A stretch of 64,000 nt of DNA, taken from Metellina segmentata (lineage: Eukaryota; Arthropoda; Arachnida; Araneae; Tetragnathidae). The notes beneath the pieces are model-generated. The model was not told the DNA's origin and searched no databases. It worked only from the letters and a program-made list of their open reading frames with translations. Of the stretch, positions 13,001 through 25,695 are shown one piece after another. Within the stretch, counting starts at the first letter, position 1. Every line of letters begins with the position of its first letter. The DNA is taken from assembly GCA_947359465.1 (NCBI GenBank), contig OX375879.1:90743578-90807577 (forward strand), in the 5' to 3' direction. The translations under genes were made by a program, and so were the position numbers.

Positions 13001-13496
13001 ACGATTACATAAAAAACTGTAAGTTGAATTTGACTGGAACAATGATGCAAGTGTATATTGTTAAATCGTTAATTTAAACAATGACCGTTTCATAATGTAA
13101 TTAAATGAATAGAAATGTCAACTAATATATTGTAAATATAATGTAAATAAATGAAAAATATGTTTAATACAGTTTTTGACTTAAATATTTAATAGCTATC
13201 GCAGAACTGGAGGTGAATATTCAAAATATACCTGCGTTAGTGGCATCATTTAAAAGTATCAGAAATAATTTATTATTAACTCCGCTTTCATTTTCTTCAA
13301 AGTTTTTCACACGTAATTAATCATAAACTCAAAGCATTTTTATAAAAATTGAAAAAAATATTACATTATTTTCATCAACTTTTGGTTTCAGTATGGATTG
13401 GATCGTCATCTGCTTAGCAGAGACAAAGGTCTGGTAGTAATGCATCTCTTATTAATGTTGATGGGTTAACGCCATTCCTAAAAAACAATTGCACTT
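10091..13496. other. AT-rich region without recognised genes
   Basis: Contains a short CA run (about 10441-10463). At about 11432-11447 (- strand) a tRNA B-box-like stretch, GGTTCAATTCC, may be a SINE relic. An acidic open segment at about 12905-12970 is followed by a GTTAGT donor-like site. None is strong enough for a gene call. Confidence 0.45.
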
Positions 13497-14404
13497 TATA
13501 ATTTGAAAGTCTGTTGTATGAAATAAAGGTAAAACAAATTGTTCATTGCCTACTTTATAAACTCTCAATTAGTAGCTTTGGTAAGATTTTATTCAAGAAG
13601 GAAGATAAAATTTAGACTGCAAATTGGAAATGCATTTTTTATTGTGATGAAAATCTGTGAACCATGTCATATTTTTTACATTAACTGGTCGTCAAATTAT
13701 GGCTTTATGTAAAAAGAGTTTGTAAGCTTAAAAAAGTGATAAATTTTGGTTGATTTGAAAACAGAAATGCTTTTACAAGGTTTGCTCTTTATTTTATTTT
13801 ATAGAAATCAGTTTACACTTGTTTCAAAGTAGCTGGAACGACGTTTACTTTGCACAAGTATTCGAATTTTAGTCTGGAAATATCCATTTCTGAATTATAG
13901 CGCTAAACATAGTATTTTTATAAAAATATAGCTAAATGTATTCACTTAATAATGTACTTAAGCAATGCTACAAAATATTTTTATGCTGGTATAATATTTT
14001 ATTCATAGCTGCGTTTAAAAAATTCCAAAACCACTTCCTGAGTATTAAATACCTGTCAATATATGTTTTGTTCAATTTATCTTTCTTTATTACTTTTCTA
14101 CTGATCTTATTTGTTAAATTCATCAGATCTTGTAATTTTAGTTAAATTTTTTTCCTCTTGTTTTTTTATTTAATCTACTTACTTCTGAAAGCCCGTTGTT
14201 CTACTTATGTGGTGCCCAGTGAGTTTGCTTTTGTTCAGTAAGAATTTTATAATTTTATAAATAAAATGTCAAAGCAGGTATGTATAATGTCAGTGATATT
14301 CATATGCAGAATTTTTTTCTGATCAATGGAAGCGACACCTTTTTAATTTCTGCAAATCACTTTAAAAACCATAGTAATCGAGCTACTGATTTAAGGTACA
14401 ATAA
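13497..14404. repeat. Tandem duplication unit, copy 1
   Basis: This ~0.9 kb block is repeated directly downstream (14405-15385) at a period of about 906 bases. Shared anchors include GAAATAAAG, CAGTTTACACTTGTTTCAAA and TTTAAGGTACAATAAA. The copies are clearly diverged with many indels. No conserved reading frame was found. It holds the empty site for the MITE present in copy 2. Confidence 0.75.
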
Positions 14405-15385
14405 ATAATTTGAAAATTATTACATGAAATAAAGATGAAACAATTTGTTCGTTGCCTATTTTATATTAAGAAAGTAGCGTTGATAAGATTTTGTTCAGGA
14501 AGGAAAATCAAATTTAGAGTGCAAATTGGAAAACATTTTGGATGCTAATAAAAATCTGAACATTGTCATATTTTTTAATTTTGAGTTCATCAATTGTTGA
14601 TCAAACTATGACTTTATGTAAGGAGAAATTGTAAACATAAAAAATGATAAATCATGGCTTATTTGAATACAAAACTGTGCTTTTAATGGTATTGGTTTAT
14701 TTGAGTATAGAAATCAGTTTACACTTGTTTCAAAATATTAGAACGACAACAAATTACACCTTACGCAAGTATTCGAATCTTTGTCTGGAAATTTACATTT
14801 TCACACTTCTAAATTGTAGAGTAAACACAGCGTTTTAATAAAAATAGCTAAATTAATTATTTTAATAATTTATATAAGCAAAGTAACAAACTAATTTTAT
14901 GCGCTTCTTTATTTTAAAAACCCGAAACCGCTTCCTACTTGTAGATAAATAATGCCTCTCAATATATCGCACCCCGGCAAGAAAAGTGACACAGCTCAAA
15001 AAATAAAAATTTTGATGTTATGTCATTGAACTATGTATGAGGTGCCCAACGTGTTATATTACTATTCTATAGAATATAATAGAAGTTACCACCATAAATA
15101 CTTACCTAAAATTTAAAAGAAGCTTATACTATTTCAGTATAAGGTTTATAGTATCCTTTAAGTTGATGTTTCTGATATTCTGCAATTTTGTGTTGCGTCA
15201 CTTTTCCTGCGATATGAGGTTATAAACAAAGAGTCAGAACAGGTGGGTTTCATATATTATTTCAACAAAATTTAAATGCAGATTTTTTTATTTAAATTCT
15301 AGCGACCACTTTTAAATTTCCGCATGTCATTTAAAATTATCATTAGTAACCGATCTACTGTTTTAAGGTACAATAAAGATTAATG
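14405..15385. repeat. Tandem duplication unit, copy 2 (with MITE insert)
   Basis: This is the second unit of the 0.9 kb tandem pair. It is interrupted by the MITE at 14966-15213. Copy 1 reads straight through CAATATATG at the equivalent position (about 14066), so the MITE arrived after the duplication. Confidence 0.75.
14966..15213. mobile_element. MITE, family A copy 2 (~248 bp, inverted)
   Basis: Same family as 5595-5850, in reverse orientation. The left end, ATCGCACCCCGGCAAGAAAA, is intact. The right end is slightly degraded, with the GGCAAG block shortened. Flanking sequence reads CAATAT...ATGAGG, consistent with a dinucleotide target duplication. Confidence 0.7.
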
Positions 15386-17140
15386 CGATAAAAATATGCT
15401 TTAAAATAATCAGTTGGATATTATTTTTCTATGAGCATGCATTTCAAATTATTATCATAAATTATGGAGTTTTTCAAGTAAATTTATTTCGAATAAAAAT
15501 AAAATTAAATGTTTAAGATTAGGTGGTATGTTTAATACCACATTCAGAATTTTCAGAATTTAATGAAGACATTTGCAAAGCCATATTTTACTTTCTCAAA
15601 TACATTTACTAATAAATTGAGCATTTAGTTCATTTTTATTCATAACATTTAAAAAATATTTTTAAAATAAATTAGAAAATCGCAGAATTCTTCTAGATAT
15701 TGTTCTTAAAAATTGGTACAAACGTTTTACTCTGAATTGATACAAAATAATCTGAAGAATATAAAGGCAGAATGTTTGACTTGCTAAATTTAATTAATTT
15801 CTTCAAAAACATACCTGGAAGACAGCAAACTTTCACTTTCATAATTCAAGTTTAAAATTCAGAATTTCAATTCAATAAAATTTAACAAAAGTTTCATTTC
15901 TATTTTAAAAACTCCTTATAAGTTGAAGCAAACATAAAGTAATATTTGAAAGAGCTGTACCATTTAAAAAAATTCTTAGAATAAATGTCATTGAAATTTT
16001 TGTATTCCAACTTCCATAATAAAATGTCTTTACTTTACAAGTCCAACAGTTTATTAACACAACAAAACAGAAAAATAGAAAATGCTTTAGTAATAATTAC
16101 CTGAAAGAATAATTCTTGATCTGTATATATTCGTATATAGTCCATATTCGGTTCAGAAGAATTTTATTTTATCACTGACTTGTATTCCCGACTTCAAGTT
16201 GCTTTTATACAGTTTTAATGATCGACAAATTCATTTCTGAGAATTTCCATAAAATGTTATGAGTAATTGCCAGTTTAAATCAAATTCACTGATGTTGATT
16301 GTGAGAATTGTATTACATGAAACTTTCCACGAATGAAGGGCATTGACACGGGTTTTTTTTTCCAGAATATATCCGAATGACTGTTTTGAAATAAAAACGA
16401 AATCCAAACGAATTTCGTAATTAGAATGGAATAATTTATTGGAATTTTTTTTTTATTGCAACTGAGTTCAGTGTTTCAAAACTTTCTAAATGACTCATTT
16501 CTAACACAACGTTGTCTTATAACTGTATTTTGTAACCATTAACGGTAGTTTTTCCCAATGAATATTTTCAGAAATTCGACAAAATACTAGAATGTAACAA
16601 GTCTACTTAGTCCTTAGATGAAACGTAAAATAAGTATCAAATTAATAAATATTATAATTTTTATCTTGACGATGTTCGACCTGTCGACATGCCCCAAAAG
16701 AGCCGCCCCTATTTTTGTTCTTAAAACTTTTTCATCACCACTGTATAATCATAAGCTCGCGGCCGCATAGGGCATATCATTACTGTCGGTCCTTGAAGTT
16801 ACATAAAATCCAAAAAGTGAAGTAAAAAGAAACTTTAAAATATTACATGCACAGCAGTGGGATAAGAATGATTTATCAAATCTAATACATCAAACAGTCG
16901 ATAAACTTGAAGATGAAAAAAAATTAACAGCCACAATTTTAAGTTCCAAATTTATTTATAGATACATAAAAATTGTTAAAAATTCGAATGAGAATGTAAA
17001 GATTTATTTGGAGGAAAAAAAAAGAATTTACATTGATTGACTTAGTTTTTGCTATAATTGTATGAGTTGCCAAATAAAACTCGAAACTCATTTGAATTTT
17101 TATATAAAATTTCCCAACATGGAGATATACCATTAAGATT
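15386..17140. other. AT-rich stretch without recognised features
   Basis: No repeat, splice-bounded frame or RNA gene was recognised. A small GC-richer patch at 16680-16790 contains GCGGCCGC, with no assigned function. Confidence 0.55.
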
Positions 17141-17420
17141 AACCCGGTGTTTCTCGGGCTGAATTGGTTAAACGTTGATTGAAAGTGATCCCAAAAAAAT
17201 ATAAGTGAAAGCCGGAAAATTTTTTTAAACACCATTTTGACATTTTGTTAGTTTTTACACTTAACGTGTTAGACGAAATAAGTATGCTTGCTTCATTTAT
17301 CCATAGCATCCAATTCACATACATCGCCATACAGCTTAAGGCAATATCACAAAACGTGATAGTGAAAGCACTACAGAAGTCGATTTTGAGTTTCGCAGTG
17401 ATTGTGAATGCCCTTTAAGT
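17141..17420 (+). mobile_element. 5' fragment of a dispersed repeat (ACCCGG-hairpin family)
   Basis: It begins with AACCCGGTGTTTCTCGGGCT, a hairpin closely matching the start of the longer copy at 18622. It then follows that copy with TGAATT..TTGATTGAAA and, further in, a CACATACATCGCCATACAG-like block. It stops without the CAGA array or 3' tail, so it is truncated. There is no coding sequence. Confidence 0.55.
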
Positions 17421-18621
17421 TAATTTTCTGTAAAAATTATTAATTCCTAAAGTACTATTGCAGCCAGTTTTCCTTTCAATAATTTCGACTGGTTGCATCA
17501 GGAATGCGTTAGTTACGAATTCCACCACTATTATGAAAAACAGACCAAATCATATTGATACAATATTAATAATAAAATTCTTTTTGAGAAAAAATAATTT
17601 TTATTATTATTTTTTTTAACATCCTACTCTGCATGGGAAATATCTGCTTGTTTAGAAATTAAATTTCCATTGTACAGATGAAGAGTAAAGGTTAATCGAT
17701 TAAAAGTTTTCGAAAAGCCGAAGGTTACTTGTACCACGTTTTTAAAAAAGAAAATCAATCCTTCCTTTCAACGAATGTGCTTGAGATAGCAAAGTTGCAT
17801 AAACATTGATTAAACTCGTAAAGTAAACAAATTTCAGTTGCTTAAAAGTCCTTTTTAGAACGTTCTATAACCGCAATTTTATTCCACGGTTGGATAATTG
17901 TAGGACTGAATTAAAAATAGATGTAGTTTCGTGCTCCCCCCCCAAATTAACAATAAATTTAACATTAGTATCAAACACAAAATAGACTAACTATTATACT
18001 CAAATGAGTGTAATGCGAGTTTATTTCGAAAGGCATATACTAACAAACTACCAGTTACTGTCAATGAAGTATTACACTCAAATACATTTCACTGTGCTGA
18101 ATTAAACTCCGACAGGTAGGTAGAGTTAATACATGAATCAAGTTAATCATTTTTGAATTGAAATTTTTTTCTTTGATCTATTTCAAGCGTTCCTATTTTG
18201 TCAAATGCAAGGTCTTTCAAAAATTCGACCAAAGCTAAAATCGTAAAATTAAGATTCAAAATGTCATTTTTCATAAAATTAATAAGCTCCTGAAACAGAG
18301 CAACTTAAGAGAAATGGTGGTTATTAATGGCTCAAATAATATAATATTTGTTTGTAATGTATTGTTTCGAAGTTAAAATAGTGACATTGTTAAGAAAAAA
18401 TATTGAAAATTTTAAGCAACGTTAGTCGAACAACGAAGCTTTTTTTAAAAAATTAAATTTCTTACTTCCCCAATTTATTTTATACGCGTTTGTAAAATTG
18501 TTAAAAGGAAAAGGTTTTATTGTATGGAAAATTTTGCACTTTTGAAAATGGAAATTAATGGTAACTCAATCCAGGTATGCGTACTATTTTATGTAAATGT
18601 AGTGTTAGATTTATAAAATCT
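17421..18621. other. AT-rich stretch without recognised features
   Basis: Nothing supported was found, apart from short homopolymer and AT-rich runs. Confidence 0.55.
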
Positions 18622-20923
18622 ACTAGCAGAAATACCCGGCTTTGCTCGGGTTGAATTAATAATATGTTGATTGAAAAGTCATCATCAATTCTTTTTCATA
18701 AAAGAATGTTAGCATCATTTAAGTGTACGGGGAAAAAAATTTAATACCAATTTAACTTTTCCGTCGCTTTTACAATTTACTTCGGACACAAATATGCATA
18801 TATGTTGTATCCAACGATATTATACATTTCATATTCGTCACACTTCTGCTGAAGTTGATTTTAAGTTTTCGAGTGACTACGAATATTCCCGTGCATTCAA
18901 TTTCAGTAAAAATGACGAATTTTCGGTGGATTGTCTTGCACTTACTTTTCCTATGAATATGTTTTCATTGTGCCATTCTTTCATCTAGTAAGCGATATTT
19001 TCGAATTTCATCATCAATATGAGAAGATAGTAAATTAAATTGTTACAGCATTCGTTACTAATTTAATATGAAGCAAATACACTTTTCCTGAAAATTCCAT
19101 TCAGTGACATGTGGAATAACAGAGATTTTGTTTGAAATACATGTCATCAGAGTAGACAAATCAAACCCAATCGATAACAATTTTTTAATAAACAGAAGGT
19201 TGATTTTACAGCCCTTTTACAAAAAGAAATACACTTTCAACGAACGATTCACATGCATATAAGTTGCGTAAGAACAGCTTCAATAAATAGTGTAAGCAAC
19301 CTTGACTTTCTTTCTCATAGGACATAAAATTTCAATTTTTCAAAATTACTTAGTGTGATATTATTCCAAGATCAACTAAGTCTTGTTAAAAATTCCCGTT
19401 TCTCCAACACACATACAGTTTTAAATTGAATCCTTATGGTCCTTTTTATGATCAGAAATTTGGTTCCTAATCAAAATATATAATGACTTACGTTTTTTGT
19501 AGAATAAAAATTTATTTTAACACCTTTCGCCATCTTTATATTTTCTACAACTTACTTTGGACACAAATCCTACACATGCATATCCATTCATGTAATACAT
19601 TTCACATACATCGCACAATTGCTGTATGACAAAGCTACAAAAAGACGAAAGGTGATACTAAGGTTACTACTATAAAAGACGATTTATAGGAAGATTTGGA
19701 ATTCCCTTTCTTAAGTTCTTTTCATGTGCTACTCAATTAATTAAAATTACGATTTACGGCGAGTGCTCTCGCACTCATAGTCAACAAAACAATATTTTTT
19801 TACTTGTGGCACTCTTGCCTCCGGTATGCGACATTGTGAAATTTTGCAATCTTCTCCTGTCATTATTACAACGAATTTTTTAATGTTGGAAAAAGTTCTA
19901 GTTTGGATTTTTAAACATTTTTATTCTTTCAATAACGGCATTATTCTTTAAATAACGGCATTATTCTTTAAATAACGGCATTATTCTTTAAATAACGGCA
20001 TTATTCTTTAAATAACGGCATTATTCTTTAAATAACGGCATTATTATATCAATAATGGCATAACTACACTTAAAATTTACTGAAAATTTATACTGACTTA
20101 CCTAACATTTTTAAGTCTAATACTTTGTGGTGCTGTTGCGTGTGATGAGAAGGAAAACACATTTATTAATATAATAAATATTTAAAACAGAAAACAGTGA
20201 AATAGAACAAAATAAAAGATGTCAGAAAAATTGTTCTAACGATATTAATTTGTGATTCATTTTTATCTCTTGATCTCGCACAGTTGCCACAATTTACAAC
20301 GAAAAGTGCACAAAATTTAGAAATGTGAAATTAATTCAGAGCGAAAGAAACAGAAATATCACTGCTCACGCGATCTTATTCATTCTCGTATCGTTGAAAA
20401 ATATCGTCTGTCTCAAATATTCCGAAATCGTTTTCATTGCGCAAAGAACAAAAATAAGACTCGAAATAAATGAAGTATCAGAGCTGAAATTCCATTAAAA
20501 AATATAATTTTTTGAAGAATAATTACTTTTTAAGCAGTACTGGTAAAGCAATCGAAGTAATCGTAATATTCAATAGACATTCCAATTTTTCCAAAACTAC
20601 CAAATTATGGTTGATTTAAGTATACTTACTCAGGTGTTTTAGCATTAAACTCATCTAAATATAACAATAAAAACATGTTTAATATTGCATTCACTAAAGT
20701 AATAGATAATGTATAAAATAAAATACACTGCAATTAAATATCTGGAATACAATTCATGTGATACTTACACAAACACACAAACACAAAATAGAGCATAGAA
20801 CAGAAAGACATACAGACAGACTTTCGCAACCAATTCCAGTCTCTAAATGAAGATAAGTACTCACTGTATGCAAATTTCCATGAAAATATCTTAAACCGCG
20901 TGGACGTGTATAGGGCACAACAT

Positions 20924-20958
<35 letters not shown>

Positions 20959-21074
20959 CCAAACGTGAAAAAGGCGGATTCGGCATCAGAAGGGTCCAAA
21001 ACGGATAGAAAACTTGAAATGGGTCGAAAATATTGAATGTACAAACAAACACTCCATTCTTATTTATATAGATT
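18622..21074 (+). mobile_element. Dispersed non-coding repeat, hairpin start, CAGA array, conserved tail
   Basis: It starts CTACTAGCAGAAATACCCGG with an ACCCGGC..GCTCGGGT hairpin at about 18634-18652. A partial internal repetition of 18730-18990 appears at 19500-19720. A (CAGA)n array lies at 20924-20958, and an 87-base tail at 20988-21074 ends TATTTATATAGATT. The same tail follows a much larger CAGAC array at 48498-49224. I treat the span as one element or nested copies of one family; the class (LINE-tail-like or other) is not established. No reverse transcriptase was seen. Confidence 0.45.
19921..20060. repeat. 20-bp minisatellite, 7 units
   Basis: The unit TTATTCTTTAAATAACGGCA repeats at exact 20-base steps from 19921. 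Units 2-6 are identical, the first has one change, and the last (20041) is degenerate. Confidence 0.95.
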
Positions 21075-21330
21075 ACTTAAATTTATAAAATTAAACAGAT
21101 TAAACTTTATCATTATGTGAGCTGATATATTTTATTAAGAAGATATATTTATTGGAATCGTAAAAATGGAATCGTGGAATATACATACAATTAGTTACAT
21201 TTTCAGTTTTACGGCCAATGCTTATTTCAAAACAAAACTTGACGTCTTAGTCTTTAAAAAATTACTTCGGCTGAGCAATACTAAACAGTGATTGGACAAA
21301 CTTGGAGGAGTGGTACAGCTTACTAAAACA

Positions 21331-21438
21331 TATAGGAATGTATTGTTGTATAGGAATGTATTGTTGTATAGGAATGTATTGTTGTATAGGAATGTATTGT
21401 TGTATAGGAATGTATTGTTGTATAGGAATGTATTGTTG
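21331..21438. repeat. 18-bp minisatellite, 6 units, inside a transposon arm
   Basis: TATAGGAATGTATTGTTG repeats six times with no visible change (starts 21331, 21349, 21367, 21385, 21403, 21421). The opposite arm of the transposon carries a single diverged version, so the array grew from one 18-base unit. Since 18 is divisible by 3, all frames stay open across it on both strands, producing spurious repeat peptides. Confidence 0.95.
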
Positions 21439-21589
21439 GAAGTGACGCATGGAGGCATGAACACAAAAAATAAGATATGAACAGAAAAACATTGTTTATT
21501 TACAACAACATTCCGAAATGCTTCTTTGCAGCAATAGTTTATAATAAATGCTCACAATTTCGAACACCAACAGTAATACAAACTCTATG

Positions 21590-22080
21590 AATGTATGGCG
21601 GATGTTGTGAACGATTTCCTCATACGCCCATATCTCCTACCAACGCGACTCAATGGCTCTCATTATCTTATTTTTCTGGAAGAAGTTTTACAAGAATTGC
21701 TGCAAGATATTCCGACTGTCGTTCATAATCACCATGAAAGGTAATCACATGTGATTTCAGCATGATGGTGTGACAACCCATTTAAACGTGGTTGTCCTTA
21801 ATTATCTGGATGTCAGTTTTGCGGGGCGATGGATTGGGTGAGGTGGACCAGTCCGATGGCCACCCCGATCGCCAGATTTATAGAGCATCGATTACTTCTT
21901 ATGGGGGCATCTGAAGACCACCGTTTACTGGACTCTATTTGAGGACCTCGTTGCTCGACTATCCATTGTGGTTGCAAGCGTGCGCGAAATGCCTGGCATC
22001 ATTGGAACTGTTCGCCAATAACTCTTTCGACGTTACCAAGCATATATTAATGTTGTTGGTCGCAATTGTGAGCATTTATT
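21590..22080 (+). pseudogene. Mariner/IS630-type transposase, C-terminal catalytic part, broken
   Basis: In translation, HDGVTTHLNVVVLNYL is followed by GRWIG, a stop, GGPVRWPPRSPDL, a stop and SIDYFLWGHLKT, then REMPGIIGTVRQ. This is the diagnostic DDE segment of a transposase family common in arthropods and often annotated as DUF4817-containing. The D of QHDG-type and the PRSPDLNP(L)D region are recognisable, but at least three in-frame stops interrupt it. The N-terminal half is not clearly readable. It sits centrally in the 21286-22271 element. It cannot encode an active enzyme. Confidence 0.75.
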
Positions 22081-22414
22081 GTTAACATTGCAGGAAAGAA
22101 TCACTTTGCAAGGATTTTGTAAAGAAGCAAAGTTTTTCTGTTCATGTCTCATTTTTTGTGTTCATGTTTCCACGCGTCACTTCCGACTATATATTCCTAT
22201 ACAAAAAAATATAGATTTTAGTAAGCTGTACTACCCCTTCCAGTTTGTCCCATGATAGTAAAATCACCCTGTATAATGTTTAACAGATCTGGTCTCTAAC
22301 AACATGGTATTGAGGATTTATATCAAAAGACTTCGACGTAGAAAGTATAAATCTTTTGTCGTTTTCATTTAATTATTTGTGTAATTTTATACATGTCTCT
22401 GTTTAAGCTTTATC

Positions 22415-22690
22415 GACCAATCCGAGTGGTTGTAAGGGTACGAGGTTCCTGACTCAAATCCGGGGTAAGGCATGGATGTCCATTCCTATGGAGTCAATTT
22501 GTAGCCTCTATATAAACGCGTATTGCCTTGAATGTGGGGTGTGTATGTGAGGTGGAACGTGAACCCACCTCTTATCGTGGAGCATCAGGGTAACAACAAG
22601 TGAATCGCAGTTTCAACCCTTGTATTGCCATGATGACTAAAAGCACTTCTAACCATTTCAAATTTGCCTGGCATTGGTAAAAAAAATGTT
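22415..22690 (+). mobile_element. tRNA-derived SINE-like element
   Basis: An A-box-like stretch (GAGTGGTTGTAAGGG, about 22425) and a B-box-like stretch (GACTCAAATCC, about 22451) are spaced as in a Pol III promoter. They are followed by ~200 bases of unrelated body and a short A-rich end (about 22680-22690). It does not fold as a full tRNA, so SINE is preferred over a tRNA gene. Confidence 0.4.
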
Positions 22691-24284
22691 TAAGCTTTCA
22701 CATTTTTTGACGTGTTGTCTAGAGACAGACACTCTTTGTTTGACAATCGGTGTTGATTTTTCTATCTTTTCTCGTATTCGCTGTGACATTTGTGTATGTA
22801 GGATTATTAGTTAATATCGTTTAGAGGATTGAGATATAAATTGGACAAAAAACAAAATAAGCAGGAACATAGAACGAAAAACAACCCCAGGTTGCTCAAG
22901 ACACGTTTTTGGCCTGTCCACTCATAGGACGTCCGTTTAGGAATGTAAACTTATGCCACAAATAAAAAATATTTTCTTAGATTTTAAGCAAAAAAATATT
23001 TTTAGAAATTGGCTTGGCCCACTCGTGTTAAATCAAAATGACTCGCGTAAAAAGAGAATGAAATATTTATTTTGAATTCGTGTTAAATCTAATTCGTGTA
23101 AAAAAAGATTCGTGCAGAAACACAATTAGGTGTACTTGCAGTAGATTAAATATTATTACGGCTGCTTCTTAGAGGGAAATATCTAAATGTTACTTTTGTT
23201 TGTGAAACCAAGTGTATTTTGTATATTAATACTTAAAGTGGTAATTTTTAAATTCGGAAAATGAACTTGCAAGTTCCCGTTCTCTTTCATACATTCAAGT
23301 TACAACCATCTCTAGACTGTATTTAAATGATAAAGTTTAAATGTATTACAACTCCAACTTGCGACAAATGTTAATTTTGTTAATAACAAGAATGGAAACA
23401 GTCTATTCCATAACTGAATACAAGAATTTCATGTTTGAAAGCTATCACAACTGTATCCTGTAACCTATAACATGTTCTAAAATAAACGACTCTATTTCCA
23501 TATCACCCATGGTGTAGGAATTATGAAGCGCTTTCTTATAGAGGTATCGACAAGAGCCCTGAACTTCTTTAGCAGAGGTTCTCATCTTTAAATTTAATAA
23601 CCAGTTTACGTTGTAAACAGATTTAATTTTTGTCAAAGGATCACTAGATATTGGATGCATCAAAAAGTAAATTTTATATTAGTAAAAAAAAAACTCCAAG
23701 CATCTAAATTACTACTTTACAATTTTAAGGAGGGGACACGGATTATAGCTAGAGAGTAAAACCACTACTCTTCCAGAGATTCCAAATGCCTGCAAGATAA
23801 GCGAAAGCAAACATGAAATGTTAGAGTACAGTTCACTATCAGAAATCTTAAAGGAATTCAATGACGGATTAAACTGATTAGACGTAAATGAAACCATGTT
23901 TTTTTTTTTGCCCCGATGGTGTACTCGTCTTATCTCGATTTTAGCAGACAACCTACAGACAGTTGTAAGTTACTTCTCTGTGGACCAGACGAACCTAAAG
24001 CGATGCAACTGAACTGAAGAAAATTATTTTGTATTGGGATAGATAAGAAAACGTTGGGTTGATAAATACAACGTTAAGGCAATGGTATTAGAATAGTTTG
24101 TTTTTCTGTTAAGATGTTAGTTTTGTGTTAATTGTTGCATGCTATTTTGTTTTCGCACAAGTGTACACATCCTCCATTCATATCTTGTGATTTACTGTGA
24201 AGGGTAGGATTTTTTTTCAATGTTAAGTTGCATTGTGTTTACCAAACTTTCATCAGATGTTACGGATGGTAGTATCCGATACGT
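22691..24284. other. AT-rich stretch without recognised genes
   Basis: Short - strand frames at 23445-23663 and 23712-23951 have no supporting signals. Nothing else was recognised. Confidence 0.5.
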
Positions 24285-24800
24285 TACAACTTATGGGCGA
24301 TTTATCGCCTAATGTGGTAACCTTTCAGTTTTCGCGCTTTCATCCAGTTTTAAGGCAACCCTATTCAAAAAAAAATTCTTCAATGCTTCGTTAGTTGGAT
24401 TTACGTTGATTCTGGTGTTTGTTGATAGTTCAAGTAAGTTGCACTTTTATTTTGCTTTATTAGGGTTTACCCTTCTCGAATTTTGCGTTTGCAAGTAGCG
24501 TTTTAAAAAGCGAAGTAAAATATCTGATATATAGATAGGAATAATTTAAAAAAAAAAGAAAAACCTTTTTAATACAATGGAAAAATTTTTACTTGCCATT
24601 CTCCTAATTTTTCTGTGCGGTATTTACCTTAAACATGTCCGTTATTTTGCGTTGTTTCATCAATTAGGTCGAGGTTTAGCTCCTTGTTTTTTAAAAATTG
24701 TCGGAAAGATGTAAAAGAGTGAAGAAAAAAAACGCCGGTTAGAAAAACGTCCGGATTTCGGATGTCCGGTTTTGGGACCTTGAATTGTATAAGTAATCGT
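24285..24800 (+). repeat. Second copy of the 1117-1995 dispersed repeat
   Basis: Matching blocks in order are GTTACAACTT, CAGTTTTCGCGCTTT, CATCCAGTTTTAAGGC, TTTGCAAGTAGCGTTT, ACATGTCCGTT, TTTCATCAATTAGGTC and AGAAAAACGTCCGGATTTCGG. Orientation is the same as copy 1. It ends near CCTTGAATTG, resembling the right inverted arm at about 3213. No coding function is evident. Confidence 0.75.
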
Positions 24801-25671
24801 ATTAATTTTTTTTTTGCAAAAATGTTTGATGAGAGCATACATTTTGAGACTCTAAGGATATATTTCAGTAATTTATATCAAAAACACTTATCTTGTTCTG
24901 ACAGAAGAAAACGAGATGATATTGTTTACTCTCTCAATGTTATGCTCTTTCTTTCAAAAGGCGAACAAAAATGATTTATTTTCACGTGTTCACATTCCTG
25001 TTCTTTTCATTTATAAATAAAAACTATAAAGAACTATGTGTTTTCTGGAATACACTCATACTATTACCTAAAATGAGTAGTAGATGTCCCGTTTAGAAGG
25101 AAAAAAAAGAAATGGTCACGTTAGGTATACACAATCAAAACTGAGAGATTAGTATTTATAGGATTTGACATTTAGACACTTGGCTCAATGAAAATTTAAA
25201 AAGCAATTGACATTTAATGATAAATAGATTAGTTACAATAACATAGCTGAAACTGACTGTACCTGACAAATCTAACTAAATAAAGCAATCGAACTTAACT
25301 TCAAGTAAGTTAATTATACTCTGACTGAAGCAATTAAAATGGCAAAATTTCACCTCCTACTAATAAAATTATCTAAAATAGCTATATACCATAACACTTT
25401 GCAGTCTGCAGAAATTGTGAGCAAAAACTAACTCAGAGCATGAACACATGCTCTTCAAAGGTCCAAGGTACAAAATAGGTTGGCATGCTATTTAGCATAA
25501 ATGGAATGCTAATGAGAAAATAATGAAAAACGTGCACCCAGAAGGTAATTATCAAAGGTGTACTAAGTTAATAACTAGTAGTTATTGTCAGTGAACTTCT
25601 CTCTGAATACATGAATGGTTTCTACGATTTTTTAATTTAATGAAAGATATAAATTTCTAACTTCTTTACAG
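24801..25671. other. Region upstream of the PKD gene's first coding exon
   Basis: AT-rich. It should contain the promoter and a non-coding 5' exon if the model is right, but I could not place a TATA box or initiator with confidence. The segment ends in a good splice acceptor (CTTCTTTACAG, AG at 25670-25671). Confidence 0.4.
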
Positions 25672-25695
25672 TTGATGTCACAATCGTCATAAAAA

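Larger units (their letters stand above)
21286..22271 (+). mobile_element. Mariner-like DNA transposon with long terminal inverted repeats
   Basis: The left arm (CAGTGATTGGACAAACTTGG at 21286) and right arm (complement CAGGGTGATTTTACTATCAT, ending 22271) are inverted repeats of over 100 bases. Shared blocks are GGACAAACT, GTACAGCTTACTAAAA, GAAGTGACGC and CATGAACACAAAAAAT. The left arm has lost about 11 bases near its tip and gained a six-unit 18-base expansion. The interior holds a decayed transposase on the + strand. Confidence 0.75.

Noticed and set aside
13388..13440. Short exon-like segment after a TTGGTTTCAG acceptor
   Set aside because: Only about 15 plausible codons, with no clear donor and no recognisable domain.
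19921..20060. CRISPR-like regular repeats
   Set aside because: Units are contiguous with no spacers, and the context is an animal genome.
21222..21492. Repeat peptides (RNVLLY, TFLYNN, QQYIPI)
   Set aside because: The 18-base minisatellite is a multiple of three with no stops, so every frame yields a repeat peptide; no gene signals.
22415..22490. Functional tRNA gene
   Set aside because: A- and B-box-like sequences are present, but no complete acceptor stem or anticodon arm could be drawn; SINE head preferred.
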